DNA of 64,000 nt from Candidatus Delongbacteria bacterium (GTDB taxonomy: Bacteria; CAIWAD01): the NCBI GenBank assembly GCA_041675285.1, contig JBAYTZ010000016.1, positions 1 to 64,000 on the forward strand, given 5' to 3'. A model generated the notes under the pieces. That model saw only the letters and a program-made list of their open reading frames with translations, had not been told where the DNA came from and ran no database searches. The position numbers and the translations under genes were made by a program. This document shows, in pieces, positions 8,628 to 17,450 of the stretch. Position 1 is the stretch's first letter. Each line of letters opens with the position of its first letter.

Positions 8628-9806
8628 TCAGTTGCCGCGCGCGGCGTTGACCACCTTCACGGCGGCGTCCTGCAGGTCGTGGGCCACGATCAGGTCGATG
8701 CCGCTGGTGCGCAGCATCTCGGCGGCCTCCTCGTGGTTGGTGCCGGCCAGCCGGACCACCACGGGCACCTTGAGCCCCACCTTTTTGACGGCTTCGATGA
8801 CGCCGCCCGCCACGCGGTCGCAGCGCACGATGCCGCCGAAGATGTTCACCAGGATGGCCTTGACGTTGGGGTCGGAGAGGATGATGTGGAAGCCCGCCTC
8901 CACTCGCTGGGCGTTGGCGCCTCCGCCCACGTCCAGGAAGTTGGCCGGCTCGCCGCCCACGTGCTTGATGATGTCCATGGTGCCCATGGCCAGCCCGGCC
9001 CCGTTCACCATGCAGCCCACCTCGCCGTCAAGCTTGATGTAGTTGAGGTCCCACTTGGCGGCCTCGATCTCGTTGGGATCCTCCTCGGCCAGGTCGCGCA
9101 GCTCCTGATAGTCCTTGTGGCGGAAGAGCGCGTTGTCGTCGAAGTTGACCTTGGCGTCCAGGGCCAGCACGCCGCCGTCCTGGGTGGAGACCAGCGGGTT
9201 GATCTCGAAGAGGCTGGCGTCCGTGGCCTCGTAGGCCCGGGCCAGGGCCAGGAAGGTCTTCACGGCGGCCTTGTGCGCCTCGCCGGCGAGGCCCAGCCCG
9301 AAGGCCAGCCGCCGGGCCTGGAAGGCCTGGAAGCCCGTGCGCGGGTCGATGGCCTCCTTCAGGATCTTCTCCGGCGTGTGTTCGGCCACCTTCTCGATCT
9401 CCATCCCGCCCTCGGTGGACACCATGAAGGTCACGCGGCTGGTCTGGCGGTCCAGCACCAGGCCGGCGTAGTACTCGTGCTCGATGGCGCAGCCCTGCTC
9501 GATCCACAGGCGCCGCACTTTTTGGCCGGCGGGGCCCGTCTGATGTGTCACCAGCTGCATGCCCATGATCTGGACCGCGTGCTCCTGGCACTCCGCCCGG
9601 CTGCGCGCCAGCTTGACGCCGCCGCCCTTGCCGCGCCCGCCGGCGTGGATCTGGGCCTTGACCACCACCACCGGACGCTGGAGCGCGTCCCAGGCGCGGC
9701 CTGCGGCCTCGCGCACATCCTCGCCCTCCAGGATGGCCATGCCGCTGGGCACGGGCACGCCGAAGCGCTTGAGGATTTCCTTCCCCTGGTACTCGTGAAT
9801 CTTCAT
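8628..9806 (-). CDS. sucC: Succinyl-CoA synthetase beta subunit
   Basis: A 392-aa ATP-grasp subunit that binds the nucleotide and succinate. It begins MKIHEYQGKEILKRFGVPVP, with KAQIHAGGRGKGGGVKLA, FEINPLVSTQDGGVLALDAK and the C-terminal CoA-ligase part (NIFGGIVRCDRVA). The ATG at 9806 aligns with the family N-terminus and has AGGGGT upstream; a longer reading upstream adds unrelated residues. First gene of sucC-sucD-ndk. The carbamate kinase gene lies 73 bp upstream on the same strand and may be in the same transcript. Confidence 0.97.
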   Translation of the reverse strand: MKIHEYQGKEILKRFGVPVPSGMAILEGEDVREAAGRAWDALQRPVVVVKAQIHAGGRGKGGGVKLARSRAECQEHAVQIMGMQLVTHQTGPAGQKVRRLWIEQGCAIEHEYYAGLVLDRQTSRVTFMVSTEGGMEIEKVAEHTPEKILKEAIDPRTGFQAFQARRLAFGLGLAGEAHKAAVKTFLALARAYEATDASLFEINPLVSTQDGGVLALDAKVNFDDNALFRHKDYQELRDLAEEDPNEIEAAKWDLNYIKLDGEVGCMVNGAGLAMGTMDIIKHVGGEPANFLDVGGGANAQRVEAGFHIILSDPNVKAILVNIFGGIVRCDRVAGGVIEAVKKVGLKVPVVVRLAGTNHEEAAEMLRTSGIDLIVAHDLQDAAVKVVNAARGN

Positions 9807-9879
9807 GTGAACCCCTGTCGATGTATCACCCGGCGCGCGCCGGGTCCCTTGCCGATCCAACGATGCTGTCGATTGTCTC

Positions 9880-10821
9880 TTAGCGCGTGATGAAGGTGCC
9901 GCCGCGGCCGTGCAGCGCGTCCTCCACGCCGCTGAAGTCGGTGATCACGCAGCGCTCGCCGCCGCCCTCGATGAACTGGATCGCCGACTCGATCTTCGGT
10001 CCCATGCTGCCGGCCGGAAACTGGCCCTCGGCCAGGCCCCGCCGCGCCTCGGCCACGCTCAGCGTGTCCAGCTCCCGCTGGGTGGGCTGCCCGAAGTCCA
10101 CGGACACCCGGCGCACGCCGGTCAGGATCATCAGCTCCCGCGCGCCCAGCTGGTTGGCCAGCAGGGCCGAGCAGCGGTCCTTGTCGATCACCGCGTCGAC
10201 ACCCTCCAGGTGGCCCTTCTCGTCCAGGTAGCAGGGGATGCCGCCGCCGCCGCCGGCGATGACGATCACGCCCGCGTCCACGAGCTGCTTCAGCACGCGG
10301 ATGTTGACGATTTCCAGCGGGCGCGGGCTGCCCACCACGCGGCGCCAGCCGCGGCCGGAATCCTCGCGCAGCGTCCAGCCGTATTCCTGGCGGAATTGCA
10401 TGGCTTCGGCCACCGTGAAGAACTGCCCCACGTATTTGGTGGGCTCCAGCAGGGCGGGGTCCTTGGGGTCCACCAGCACCTGGGTCAGCAGGGTGGCCAC
10501 CGGCCGCTCGAGCTGATGATCGTGCAGATAGTTCTGCAGGCTCTGCTCGATCATGTAGCCGATGGAACCCTGGGTGTCCGCCACCAGCACGCCCAGCGGC
10601 GTCTCCGGCACGACGCTGAGCGAGAGCTCCACCCGGCGCAGCAGCTTGCCCACCTGCGGACCGTTGCCATGGGTGATCACCAGCCGCACGCCGGCTTCGA
10701 AGAGCGGCTTTAGCGCCTGGAGGCTGGCGCGGGTATTGGCGAATTCGTCGTAGATGGTGTCGCTGGAGCGGGTGGAAATGGCATTTCCGCCCAGTGCGAT
10801 GACCAGGGTGCGTTCGCTCAT
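9880..10821 (-). CDS. arcC: Carbamate kinase
   Basis: A 313-aa amino-acid-kinase-family enzyme. It interconverts carbamoyl phosphate + ADP and carbamate (CO2 + NH3) + ATP, normally making ATP in the fermentative use of arginine, citrulline or purines. Motifs: LVIALGGNAIS near the N-terminus, VITHGNGPQVG, AGGGGGIPCYLDEKGHLEGV, VIDKDRCSALLANQLGA and AGSMGPKIESAIQF. ATG 10821 is chosen for family alignment and a preceding AAGGA; a TTG nine codons upstream is the alternative. No arginine deiminase or ornithine carbamoyltransferase is adjacent, so its substrate source is not revealed by context. Confidence 0.93.
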   Translation of the reverse strand: MSERTLVIALGGNAISTRSSDTIYDEFANTRASLQALKPLFEAGVRLVITHGNGPQVGKLLRRVELSLSVVPETPLGVLVADTQGSIGYMIEQSLQNYLHDHQLERPVATLLTQVLVDPKDPALLEPTKYVGQFFTVAEAMQFRQEYGWTLREDSGRGWRRVVGSPRPLEIVNIRVLKQLVDAGVIVIAGGGGGIPCYLDEKGHLEGVDAVIDKDRCSALLANQLGARELMILTGVRRVSVDFGQPTQRELDTLSVAEARRGLAEGQFPAGSMGPKIESAIQFIEGGGERCVITDFSGVEDALHGRGGTFITR

Positions 10822-11089
10822 GGTTTCCTTGGACTTGGTTGGCTTCAATATAGTGCAGGAGCCGTCCGGAATGAAGGGCCAGCCCGGCCCGAACCGTCGC
10901 GGAAAGTCTTGTGGAACGGCGATTTCCGCTCAATCTTTGGTCAAGATCCGCCGATGTATTCAGGGCATTGGAAGGGGGGGAAACCTGCCATGCACTGGAT
11001 CGAAGCCCGAACCCTCATCCGCCTTGAGCGCCGCCGCCGGGTGCGCCCGGGCCGCCCGGAGTCCGTCCCCGCAGCGCGGGAGGCGCGGC

Positions 11090-12967
11090 ATGTGGCGTGA
11101 GATACCGCGCCGCTTCCGGCGCCGGCTGGCCTACAAGGTCTTCCTGCCTTCCCTGCTGGCGGCGGGCCTGGCCACCACGCTGGGCGCCACACTGCTCCAG
11201 CGCCGGCTGCTCGCGGATCACCGGCAGGACCTGCATCAGCACGGTCAATCCCTGGTGCAGATCCTGGCCAGCGGGGTGGAGAACCTGAGCCGGCGCAGCG
11301 ATCTCGAGCGTTTCCTGGGCGTGGCCGGCACCGACCGGTTGGTGCAGGGAATCTGGCTGGTGAACGGGGAACCGCCGCAGGTGGTGGCCTCCAGCCATCC
11401 CGGGGAGGACGGCCTGTCGCTGGCTGAGCTGATACGGCGCCGGCCGGTCCTGGCGGAAGGCGGCGACCTCTCCGCCGGACGCCCGGTGCAAGGCGGCCTG
11501 CTCTTCCGGCGCCCCCTCGGCCTCACCCGGGCCCTCAAGGCGCAGGGTCTGGAATCCAGCCACCTGCTGGTCCTGGTGGACCGGCGCCCGATGGAGCAGC
11601 GTCGCACGAGTCTGTCGGGGCAGTTCCTGTTGGCCCGGGGCGGCGTGCTGGTCCTGCTGCTGTTCAGCCTGGGGATCGTGATCCATCGGCAGGTGCTGCG
11701 GCCGCTCTCCAGCCTGGAGGACCAGATCCGCGAGGTGGAGAACGGCGCCCCGCCGGAGCAGATCGAGTTGTCCAGCGAGGACGAGGTGGGTCGCTTGGCC
11801 CAAACCGTACGCCGGGCGCTGAGCGACGTGCGGGTCGAGCGCTCGCGCTTCCACCTGCTGGCCGAGCGCAATCCCGGGGTGATCTACCGCTGCCGCAACG
11901 ACGACAGCTGGACCATGGAGTACATGTCCCGGGCGGCCCTGGAACTGACGGGGCACCCGCCCGAGGACTTCATCCGCAATGCCCGCCTGGAGTACGAGTC
12001 CGTGATCCACGCGGAGGACCGGGACAAGGTCCGGGAGGGCGTGGCGCGCGGCCTGGCCGGGGATCGCAGCTGGGACATCGAGTACCGCGTGGTCCACGTC
12101 GACGGCAGCCACCGGACGGTGCGCGAGCAGGGCCGTGGCCACGTGGATCCCGACACGGGCGAGTGGGTGCTGGACGGGATCATCCTGGACCAGTCCCAGC
12201 GTCGCCAGGAGGAGCGGCTCACCCGGCGGCTGACGGAGCTGGAGCAGGTGCGCCAGGCCGGTCTGCTCACCATGGCCGGCAGCGTGGCCCATCACTTCAA
12301 CAACCTGCTCACCGGGCTGTTGGGCAGCCTGGAACTGGCGCAGTTGAAGCTCGATCCGACCAGCGAAGTCAGCCAGGAACTGCAGCACTGCCAACAGATC
12401 GGGCAGCGGGCCGCCGCCCTCAGCCGCCTGATGCTGCTCTACGTGGGCGAGGGTGCGCGCGAGCTGCGGCCCCTGCTGCTGGGCCCCTTCGTTCAGGGCC
12501 ACTTGGCGGGCCGCCGCCGCGCCGGCCGCTTCTGCCCGGTGCCGGAACACGAGGGAACGCCGGACCACGGCCGCTTGGCGGGACACGAGGAACTGCTGGG
12601 CGAGTTGCTGGACCGGCTGCTGGAGAATGCGGAGGAGGCTTCCCCGGACCAGCGGGAACAGATCCGCCTGCGCGTGGGAACCCGGCTCTTCCGCGAGGAC
12701 GACCTGCCCGGGCCGCGGCTGCCGCTGGAGCCCGATCCGGCCGGGAACCCCTTCCTCGAGATCGTCGATCAGGGCGAGGGCATGGACCCGGAGGTGCTGG
12801 AGCGGGCCTTTGATCCCTTCTTCACCACGCGCTTCACCGGACGCGGCCTTGGCCTGGCCGCGGTGACGGGCATCGTCCGCCTGCACCGGGGCGGTCTCTA
12901 TTGCGTCAGCGCCCCCGGCGCGGGCACGCGCGTCCTCGTGCTCTTCCCGCGTCACACAAGTGGCTAG
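11090..12967 (+). CDS. Membrane PAS-domain sensor histidine kinase
   Basis: A 625-aa sensor kinase. A first transmembrane segment (about 15-37) and a second (about 181-203) enclose a ~140-residue extracytoplasmic sensor. HAMP follows (about 204-255, VLRPLSSLEDQIREVENGAP), then a PAS domain (about 258-370, NPGVIYRCRNDDSWTMEYMS with PAC). The dimerisation segment has phospho-acceptor His ~401 (MAGSVAHHFNNLLTGLLG), and the HATPase domain shows N-box LLENAEEA, G1 DQGEGMDPE and G2 TGRGLGLAAV. GGGAGG precedes ATG 11090. No receiver domain and no adjacent response regulator; the nearest is a stand-alone receiver at 19262. It is divergent from arcC and convergent with the next genes. The ligand is unknown. 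Confidence 0.9.
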   Translation: MWREIPRRFRRRLAYKVFLPSLLAAGLATTLGATLLQRRLLADHRQDLHQHGQSLVQILASGVENLSRRSDLERFLGVAGTDRLVQGIWLVNGEPPQVVASSHPGEDGLSLAELIRRRPVLAEGGDLSAGRPVQGGLLFRRPLGLTRALKAQGLESSHLLVLVDRRPMEQRRTSLSGQFLLARGGVLVLLLFSLGIVIHRQVLRPLSSLEDQIREVENGAPPEQIELSSEDEVGRLAQTVRRALSDVRVERSRFHLLAERNPGVIYRCRNDDSWTMEYMSRAALELTGHPPEDFIRNARLEYESVIHAEDRDKVREGVARGLAGDRSWDIEYRVVHVDGSHRTVREQGRGHVDPDTGEWVLDGIILDQSQRRQEERLTRRLTELEQVRQAGLLTMAGSVAHHFNNLLTGLLGSLELAQLKLDPTSEVSQELQHCQQIGQRAAALSRLMLLYVGEGARELRPLLLGPFVQGHLAGRRRAGRFCPVPEHEGTPDHGRLAGHEELLGELLDRLLENAEEASPDQREQIRLRVGTRLFREDDLPGPRLPLEPDPAGNPFLEIVDQGEGMDPEVLERAFDPFFTTRFTGRGLGLAAVTGIVRLHRGGLYCVSAPGAGTRVLVLFPRHTSG

Positions 12968-13010
12968 CCGCTTGGTTTGGGCGCCTTGGAATGGCCGCCT
13001 GCGGCAGCTT

Positions 13011-13682
13011 TTACAGTCGCTTGCGCAGCTCTCCCAGCAGCAATTCCGGATCGATGTCGTGGACGGCCGCGGCCTGGATCACGCTCTCCGTGCTCTGGCC
13101 CGGACAGGAGAAACAGCCGTCGCCGAAGAACAGGCGGATGGTCTCCTCGAGCTGCGGATGGCGCGCCAGCACCTCGCCGATGGTCTCATGTCCGGTCAAA
13201 GTGGCGTGCGGAGTGCTGACCGTGGATGGGGCGGCCGGCGGCGTTGAAGCCTTGGACGGAAGCGGCGCCTTGGCCAGCGCGGCTTCTTTGGCGGCCAGCC
13301 GCTCCCCCAGAGGCGCCGCGCCCAGCAGGGTGGCGCCCAGGTTCAGGACGAAGAGCAGCACGCCCAGGGCTGAGATCACGGCGAAGAGCGGCCGGAACTC
13401 CAGCGCGCCGAAGACCAGGCCCAGCAGGCCCAGGTTGGAAATCCAGAAGTGGGCGCCCACCAGGCGCGGCCAGCGCAATGTGGTGCCGTTGAAGCGCGGC
13501 AGGATGAAGTAGCCCACGCCGTAGACCATCATGGCCATGAATCCGAGCAACAGCAGGTGCAGGTGGGCGAAGCGCAGCAGGGCGTAGTTGCCCAGCTGGA
13601 GCGTCATGGCCACGCCCAGCGAGACCCCCAGCAGCAGCCAGACCAGGCTGGCCAGGATGAAGGACTTTGTGTCACGATCCAT
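13011..13682 (-). CDS. Heme-copper-oxidase-like 4-TM domain fused to DUF1858
   Basis: A 223-aa two-part protein. Residues ~1-125 hold four transmembrane helices; the second carries the His-rich stretch FAHLHLLLLGFMAMMVYGVG followed by FILPRFNG. This resembles the low-spin-heme helix region of subunit I of cbb3/NorB-type heme-copper oxidases and NnrS-like proteins, but only four helices are present and no copper site. After an Ala/Pro linker, residues ~165-223 form a DUF1858 domain (IGEVLARHPQLEETI...GDGCFSCPGQ...ESVIQAAAVHDID), with the conserved CxxC that in hybrid-cluster-linked proteins is thought to sense or bind NO or iron-sulfur. It overlaps the upstream gene by 11 bp. A role in heme-based redox or NO response is inference. 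Confidence 0.7.
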   Translation of the reverse strand: MDRDTKSFILASLVWLLLGVSLGVAMTLQLGNYALLRFAHLHLLLLGFMAMMVYGVGYFILPRFNGTTLRWPRLVGAHFWISNLGLLGLVFGALEFRPLFAVISALGVLLFVLNLGATLLGAAPLGERLAAKEAALAKAPLPSKASTPPAAPSTVSTPHATLTGHETIGEVLARHPQLEETIRLFFGDGCFSCPGQSTESVIQAAAVHDIDPELLLGELRKRL

Positions 13683-14352
13683 GCACGGCCTCCCGGGCCA
13701 CCAGGCTGAGTCGGTCGTCGAAGAGCCGGCGCCCTCCCTGGCTGACCTCGGCGCGCACCAGCCGCGCGGCGGGCAACGCGGAGACGAGTCCGGCCATCCA
13801 GGCCTCGTGCCCGGCCAGGGCCAGCTCCTCCGCCAGCCCGGCCGCGCGCCAGAGTTCCGCGTGGAAGAGCAGGTCCCGGCGCACGATGAAGGCGCGCTCC
13901 CCCGCCGCCAGCACCTCGCTCACCCGGTCGCAGGGCAGGCTGGTGAGCAGCACGCGATCCACGGCCTGGAGCAGCCGGCGGGCATCCTCGCCCAGGGCCG
14001 GCTCGGCCTCCAGCAGCGCCTCGCCCACCCGCAGACCGTGACCGCGCAGGAAGGCCAGCAGCTGGGCCCGTCGCTCGGGACGGTCGGCCAGCAGCGCCCA
14101 CAGTTGGCCCTCCGAGCGCAGCAGGCCTTCCAGTTGCTCCTGCAGCCAGCCGTGGATGGGCAGGGCGCCGATCAGCTCGCCCAGTTCGCCCTGGGGCAGG
14201 TCGTGGCGCAGGGTCCAGGCGGATTCGAACTCCGCGCGCTGGCCCGGGCTCATCCGCTCCCGGGCGAAGGCCGCCAGCTCCTCCTGCCGCCCGGCCACCC
14301 GGCCCAGGCGCTCGTGCATCACGTGATGGATGGGTCCCAGAAACGCGCTCAT
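13672..14352 (-). CDS. Conserved protein with N-terminal FLGPIHHVM motif, function unknown
   Basis: A 226-aa soluble, largely helical protein starting MSAFLGPIHHVMHERLGRVA. The FLGPIH(H/x) start is one I recognise from uncharacterised proteins of anaerobes, but no activity is known to me. It contains the Cys-containing segment LLTSLPCDRVSEVLAAGERA and several His residues that could bind metal or heme. AGAAGGA precedes ATG 14352. It is the first gene of a two-gene unit with the heme-copper-like/DUF1858 fusion, which it overlaps, so the two products very likely act together. Its upstream region is an AT-rich island with two palindromes. Confidence 0.6.
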   Translation of the reverse strand: MSAFLGPIHHVMHERLGRVAGRQEELAAFARERMSPGQRAEFESAWTLRHDLPQGELGELIGALPIHGWLQEQLEGLLRSEGQLWALLADRPERRAQLLAFLRGHGLRVGEALLEAEPALGEDARRLLQAVDRVLLTSLPCDRVSEVLAAGERAFIVRRDLLFHAELWRAAGLAEELALAGHEAWMAGLVSALPAARLVRAEVSQGGRRLFDDRLSLVAREAVHGS

Positions 14353-14373
14353 GCGATGTCCTTCTATCTATTG

Positions 14374-14420
14374 CTACACGACTGTAGTAGTAAAAAGTGA
14401 AATTGGATAAGAATATCCAA
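14374..14420 (-). promoter_or_regulatory. AT-rich control region with two palindromes (candidate operators)
   Basis: Upstream of the FLGPIHH/DUF1858 operon are two inverted repeats. CTACA-CGAC-TGTAG lies at 14374-14387. TTGGATA-AGAA-TATCCAA, perfect 7-bp arms, lies at 14403-14420. The spacing and 18-bp length of the second fit dimeric CRP/FNR- or Rrf2-type regulators, though it matches no consensus I can name. The AT content contrasts with the surrounding GC-rich DNA. Confidence 0.5.
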
Positions 14421-14501
14421 ATCTAACTCGGCCTCTAGCCCGGAGGAGCCGGGCGCTGGCTGCCCAGCGCGGTGCGATCGCTGTCGTGCGGGGGTGGGAG
14501 G

Positions 14502-16622
14502 CTACTTGCGGTCCATCTGCCAGACTCCGTCCCAGCCGGTCCGCGGGCTGGCCGCCAGCAGGTCGCAGCGTGCCAGCAGGGCCCGGGCGGGGGCGTCGTC
14601 GGGGAAGCGCTCCAGGTGGGCGCGCATGGCCGCGGCCCCGGCGCTGAAGTCGCCCGTGGCGTACAAGGCCCGGGCCGCCTCGAAACTGTGACACAACTCC
14701 CCGCGCTCCGGGCCGGGCGCGAACAGTTCGTGCAGTTCCACCGGCGTCTGCTTGCCCATCACGCGCACGTGGTCCAGCAGGCGCTGGCCGAAACCCGGAC
14801 CCGCGGCGGCCAGGATGTCCGGCGAGACCAGGATCCGGCAACCGTAGGATTTGGTGAGGCTCTCCAGCCGGCTGGCCAGGTTCATGGCGTCGCCGATGGC
14901 TGTGAAATCGAAGCGCAGATCGGAGCCGAAATTCCCCACCAGCACCGGTCCGCAGTGGACGCCGATCCCGATCTCCAGCTCTTCGAAGGCCGTGCCGGCG
15001 AATTCCACGCGCAGCGAGGCCAGGCGCTCCTGCATGGCCAGGGCGGCCAGCAGGGCGCGGCGGGCGTGGTCCTCCTGTTCCACCGGAGCGCCGAACAGCG
15101 CCACGATGGCGTCGCCGATGTACTTGTCCAGGGTGCCGCCCTGCTCGAGAATCAGCTGGCTCATGACGGTGAGGTAGCGGTTCAACAGGCCGCCCAGCTC
15201 CGCCGGCGGCACGCGCTCGCTCATGCTGGTGAAGGCCCGGATGTCGCAGAACAGCAGGCTGAGGGTGCGTCGTTCGCCGCCCAGGCAGAGGCGCTCCGGA
15301 TGGCGGAGCAGCTCCTGCAGCACCTCCTCCGAGACGTAGCGCGAGAAGGCGCCAGCCAGCCAACGGCGCTGGCGCTCCTCGCCCAGCAGGCGCTGTACCA
15401 GCGCCCCGCCGCCGGCCAGCAGGCCCGCGCTGGCGGGCAGGGCCACGGGCAGCAGGAGTCCCCAGCCGACCAGGGCGACCAGGCTGACGGCCCAGAGCAG
15501 GCCGGCGGTGGCCACGAGCAGCAGGAGGCCCAGCCAGGCGCGACGCTGGGTGAAGGCCAGGGCCGAGGGCAGGGCGGCCAGCAGCAGCATGAGGCCGAGG
15601 CCCCTCCAACCCGTGGCGCGCAGGGGATCCCCGGCCAGCAGGTTGGAGAGGGCGGTGGCCTGGATCTCCACGCCCGGGTAGGCCGCCTGCAGGGGCACGG
15701 GCTTGAGGTCCGCCAGACCCGCCAGCGAGGATCCCACCAGCACGATTTTGTCCTGCAGGAAGCCCGGGGGCAGGCGTCCCTCCAGCACGTCGTAGAAGGA
15801 GACGGTGCGGAAGCTGCGCCAGGGCCCGCGGTAGCGCAGGAGCAGGTTGCCCCGCCCGTCGTGGGGCAGGTTGCGGCGGCCGGCGCCGCCGGGGTCGGCG
15901 AGCGTGAGGGTGCGCGGCCCGGCCTGGACTTCCAGGCCGCTCCAGCCCAGGGCGGGAATGGCCGCGGCCAGCGCCAGGGAAGGCCAGACCTGGGCGCCGA
16001 AGGAGGCCAGCAGCGGAGCGCGCCGGATCACTCCGTCCGGATCCGGCCGGGCGTTGACGAAGCCCCAGCGGGTGACGGCCTGCAGACCTGGCAGCCCGCT
16101 TTCCAACCGCTCCTGAGGCCAGAGGACGCAGCTGTCGCCGGCGAAGCTCAGGGCCGTGCCGGCCAGCCCGGCGGGCGCCGTGTGCATGGCATAGAGGAAG
16201 GCCGCGCTGTCCGCCACGCTGAAACCCGCGCCGGCCACCACGCGCCCGGAGGCCCGCAGCGCGGCCAGCAACTGGGCGTCAGCGCCGGAGTCCGGGCCCG
16301 CGTCCAGCAGCAGATCGAAGACCACGGCCCGCACGCCGCCGGCGTGGAGGCCGGTCACGAGTTCGGCCAGCCGGGCGCGCGACCAGTTGTGGAAGCGTCC
16401 CAGCTTGTCGATGCTGCGGGCGTCGATGTCGACGATGAGGATCTGGTCGTCGCCGGCGGCGGGCTTCCAGGGCAGGGAGCGTATCCGCAGGTCGGTCAGG
16501 CGGGATTCCAGGCTGTCGAACAGGCCGCGGATCGGTGTCCAGCCGGCCAGCAGCAGGCCCAGCAGGACGGCCGCCAGGCCGGCGGCGCCCGCCTTCAGCA
16601 GGCGTGTGCGGAGCTCACTCAT
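14502..16622 (-). CDS. CHASE2-domain adenylate/guanylate cyclase
   Basis: A 706-aa membrane class III nucleotide cyclase. N-terminal TM helix; CHASE2 extracytoplasmic sensor (~50-330: DQILIVDIDARSIDKLG, VRAVVFDLLLD, FLQDKIVLVGSSLAGLADLK); three TM helices (~345-430); then the catalytic domain (~465-640) with LSLLFCDIRAFTSMSERV, LDKYIGDAIVALFGAP and FTAIGDAMNLASRLESLTKS, including both metal-binding Asp positions. The C-terminal ~60 residues look TPR-like. It overlaps the upstream FecR-domain gene by 8 bp, the common FecR + CHASE2-cyclase pairing. It makes cAMP or cGMP in response to an envelope signal; which nucleotide cannot be told by eye. Confidence 0.92.
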   Translation of the reverse strand: MSELRTRLLKAGAAGLAAVLLGLLLAGWTPIRGLFDSLESRLTDLRIRSLPWKPAAGDDQILIVDIDARSIDKLGRFHNWSRARLAELVTGLHAGGVRAVVFDLLLDAGPDSGADAQLLAALRASGRVVAGAGFSVADSAAFLYAMHTAPAGLAGTALSFAGDSCVLWPQERLESGLPGLQAVTRWGFVNARPDPDGVIRRAPLLASFGAQVWPSLALAAAIPALGWSGLEVQAGPRTLTLADPGGAGRRNLPHDGRGNLLLRYRGPWRSFRTVSFYDVLEGRLPPGFLQDKIVLVGSSLAGLADLKPVPLQAAYPGVEIQATALSNLLAGDPLRATGWRGLGLMLLLAALPSALAFTQRRAWLGLLLLVATAGLLWAVSLVALVGWGLLLPVALPASAGLLAGGGALVQRLLGEERQRRWLAGAFSRYVSEEVLQELLRHPERLCLGGERRTLSLLFCDIRAFTSMSERVPPAELGGLLNRYLTVMSQLILEQGGTLDKYIGDAIVALFGAPVEQEDHARRALLAALAMQERLASLRVEFAGTAFEELEIGIGVHCGPVLVGNFGSDLRFDFTAIGDAMNLASRLESLTKSYGCRILVSPDILAAAGPGFGQRLLDHVRVMGKQTPVELHELFAPGPERGELCHSFEAARALYATGDFSAGAAAMRAHLERFPDDAPARALLARCDLLAASPRTGWDGVWQMDRK

Positions 16623-17370
16623 GCAGGGCCGCGTCCCGGGCTAGATTCCAGCGCACCCAGTCGTCCAGCCGGTCCTGTTCGGCGTCGAAGCTCTCCAGCG
16701 CGTAGCGTCCGTCGGGCCGCAGCACGAAGCGCATGCCTTGTGTCACGCGCACCCACTCGTCCAGCGTGATCTCGTAGGGTCCGGGCACCGGACGCGGCCC
16801 GCCGGCGGGTCGGGGTTCGCCCGTGGGCGCCGCCGGCGCGGCCTGGCCCGTGTCGGACCCGACGGCCTGGTCGGCGCCGCCCATATCCACGCGGCCCTCG
16901 TAGACCCACATGGCCAGGCTGGAATCCACGCCGGCCTCGGCGCGGAAGATCGTCCCGCGCACGGCCATCACGGCGGTGGGGCTGCGCAGTTCCAGACCCT
17001 CGTCGCCCAGGTTGCGCAGGCGGGTCCAGAGTTGGCCGAAGAGCAGCTGCAGGCCGCCCTCGGCCGCCTCGCCCTTGCGCTTCAGGTCCGCCAGCCGCAA
17101 TTGGCTGCGCTCGCCCAGCCGCACCACGCTGCTGCCCAACTGCAGTTCGGCGCGACTCTCCGGGCCGGTGCGGAGCTCCTGCTCGGCGCGCAGGGACTGG
17201 TTCAGCCGGGCCGGTGCCCAAGGCCCCGCGCCCGTGCGGCAACGCACGTCCCCGATGAAGAAGCCCAGCTTGGCCACTTCGGGCGAGGCGGATTTCGCCG
17301 GGGCTGCGGCGGCGCTTCCCAACAGAAGGAACAGCAGCAGCGGCCGGAGGAGGAATGGAAGCGTGCGCAT
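16615..17370 (-). CDS. FecR-domain secreted protein
   Basis: A 251-aa protein with a signal peptide (LRPLLLFLLLGSAAAAPAKS). The FecR-like domain spans about 40-170: LNQSLRAEQELRTGPESRAE, SSVVRLGERSQLRLADL and LRSPTAVMAVRGTIFRAEAG. A Pro-rich linker and a basic/acidic C-terminus follow. FecR domains in the periplasm usually act as structural or signalling modules. Being translationally coupled to the CHASE2 cyclase downstream suggests it modulates or presents the signal to that sensor. First gene of the two-gene operon. Confidence 0.85.
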   Translation of the reverse strand: MRTLPFLLRPLLLFLLLGSAAAAPAKSASPEVAKLGFFIGDVRCRTGAGPWAPARLNQSLRAEQELRTGPESRAELQLGSSVVRLGERSQLRLADLKRKGEAAEGGLQLLFGQLWTRLRNLGDEGLELRSPTAVMAVRGTIFRAEAGVDSSLAMWVYEGRVDMGGADQAVGSDTGQAAPAAPTGEPRPAGGPRPVPGPYEITLDEWVRVTQGMRFVLRPDGRYALESFDAEQDRLDDWVRWNLARDAALHE

Positions 17371-17450
17371 GTGTGGTATCCCAGCTGGGGTGTGAGTGCG
17401 TGAAAGCTAGCCGAGCACGCCGGAACATGCCAGCATGAACGCGCCCCGGC

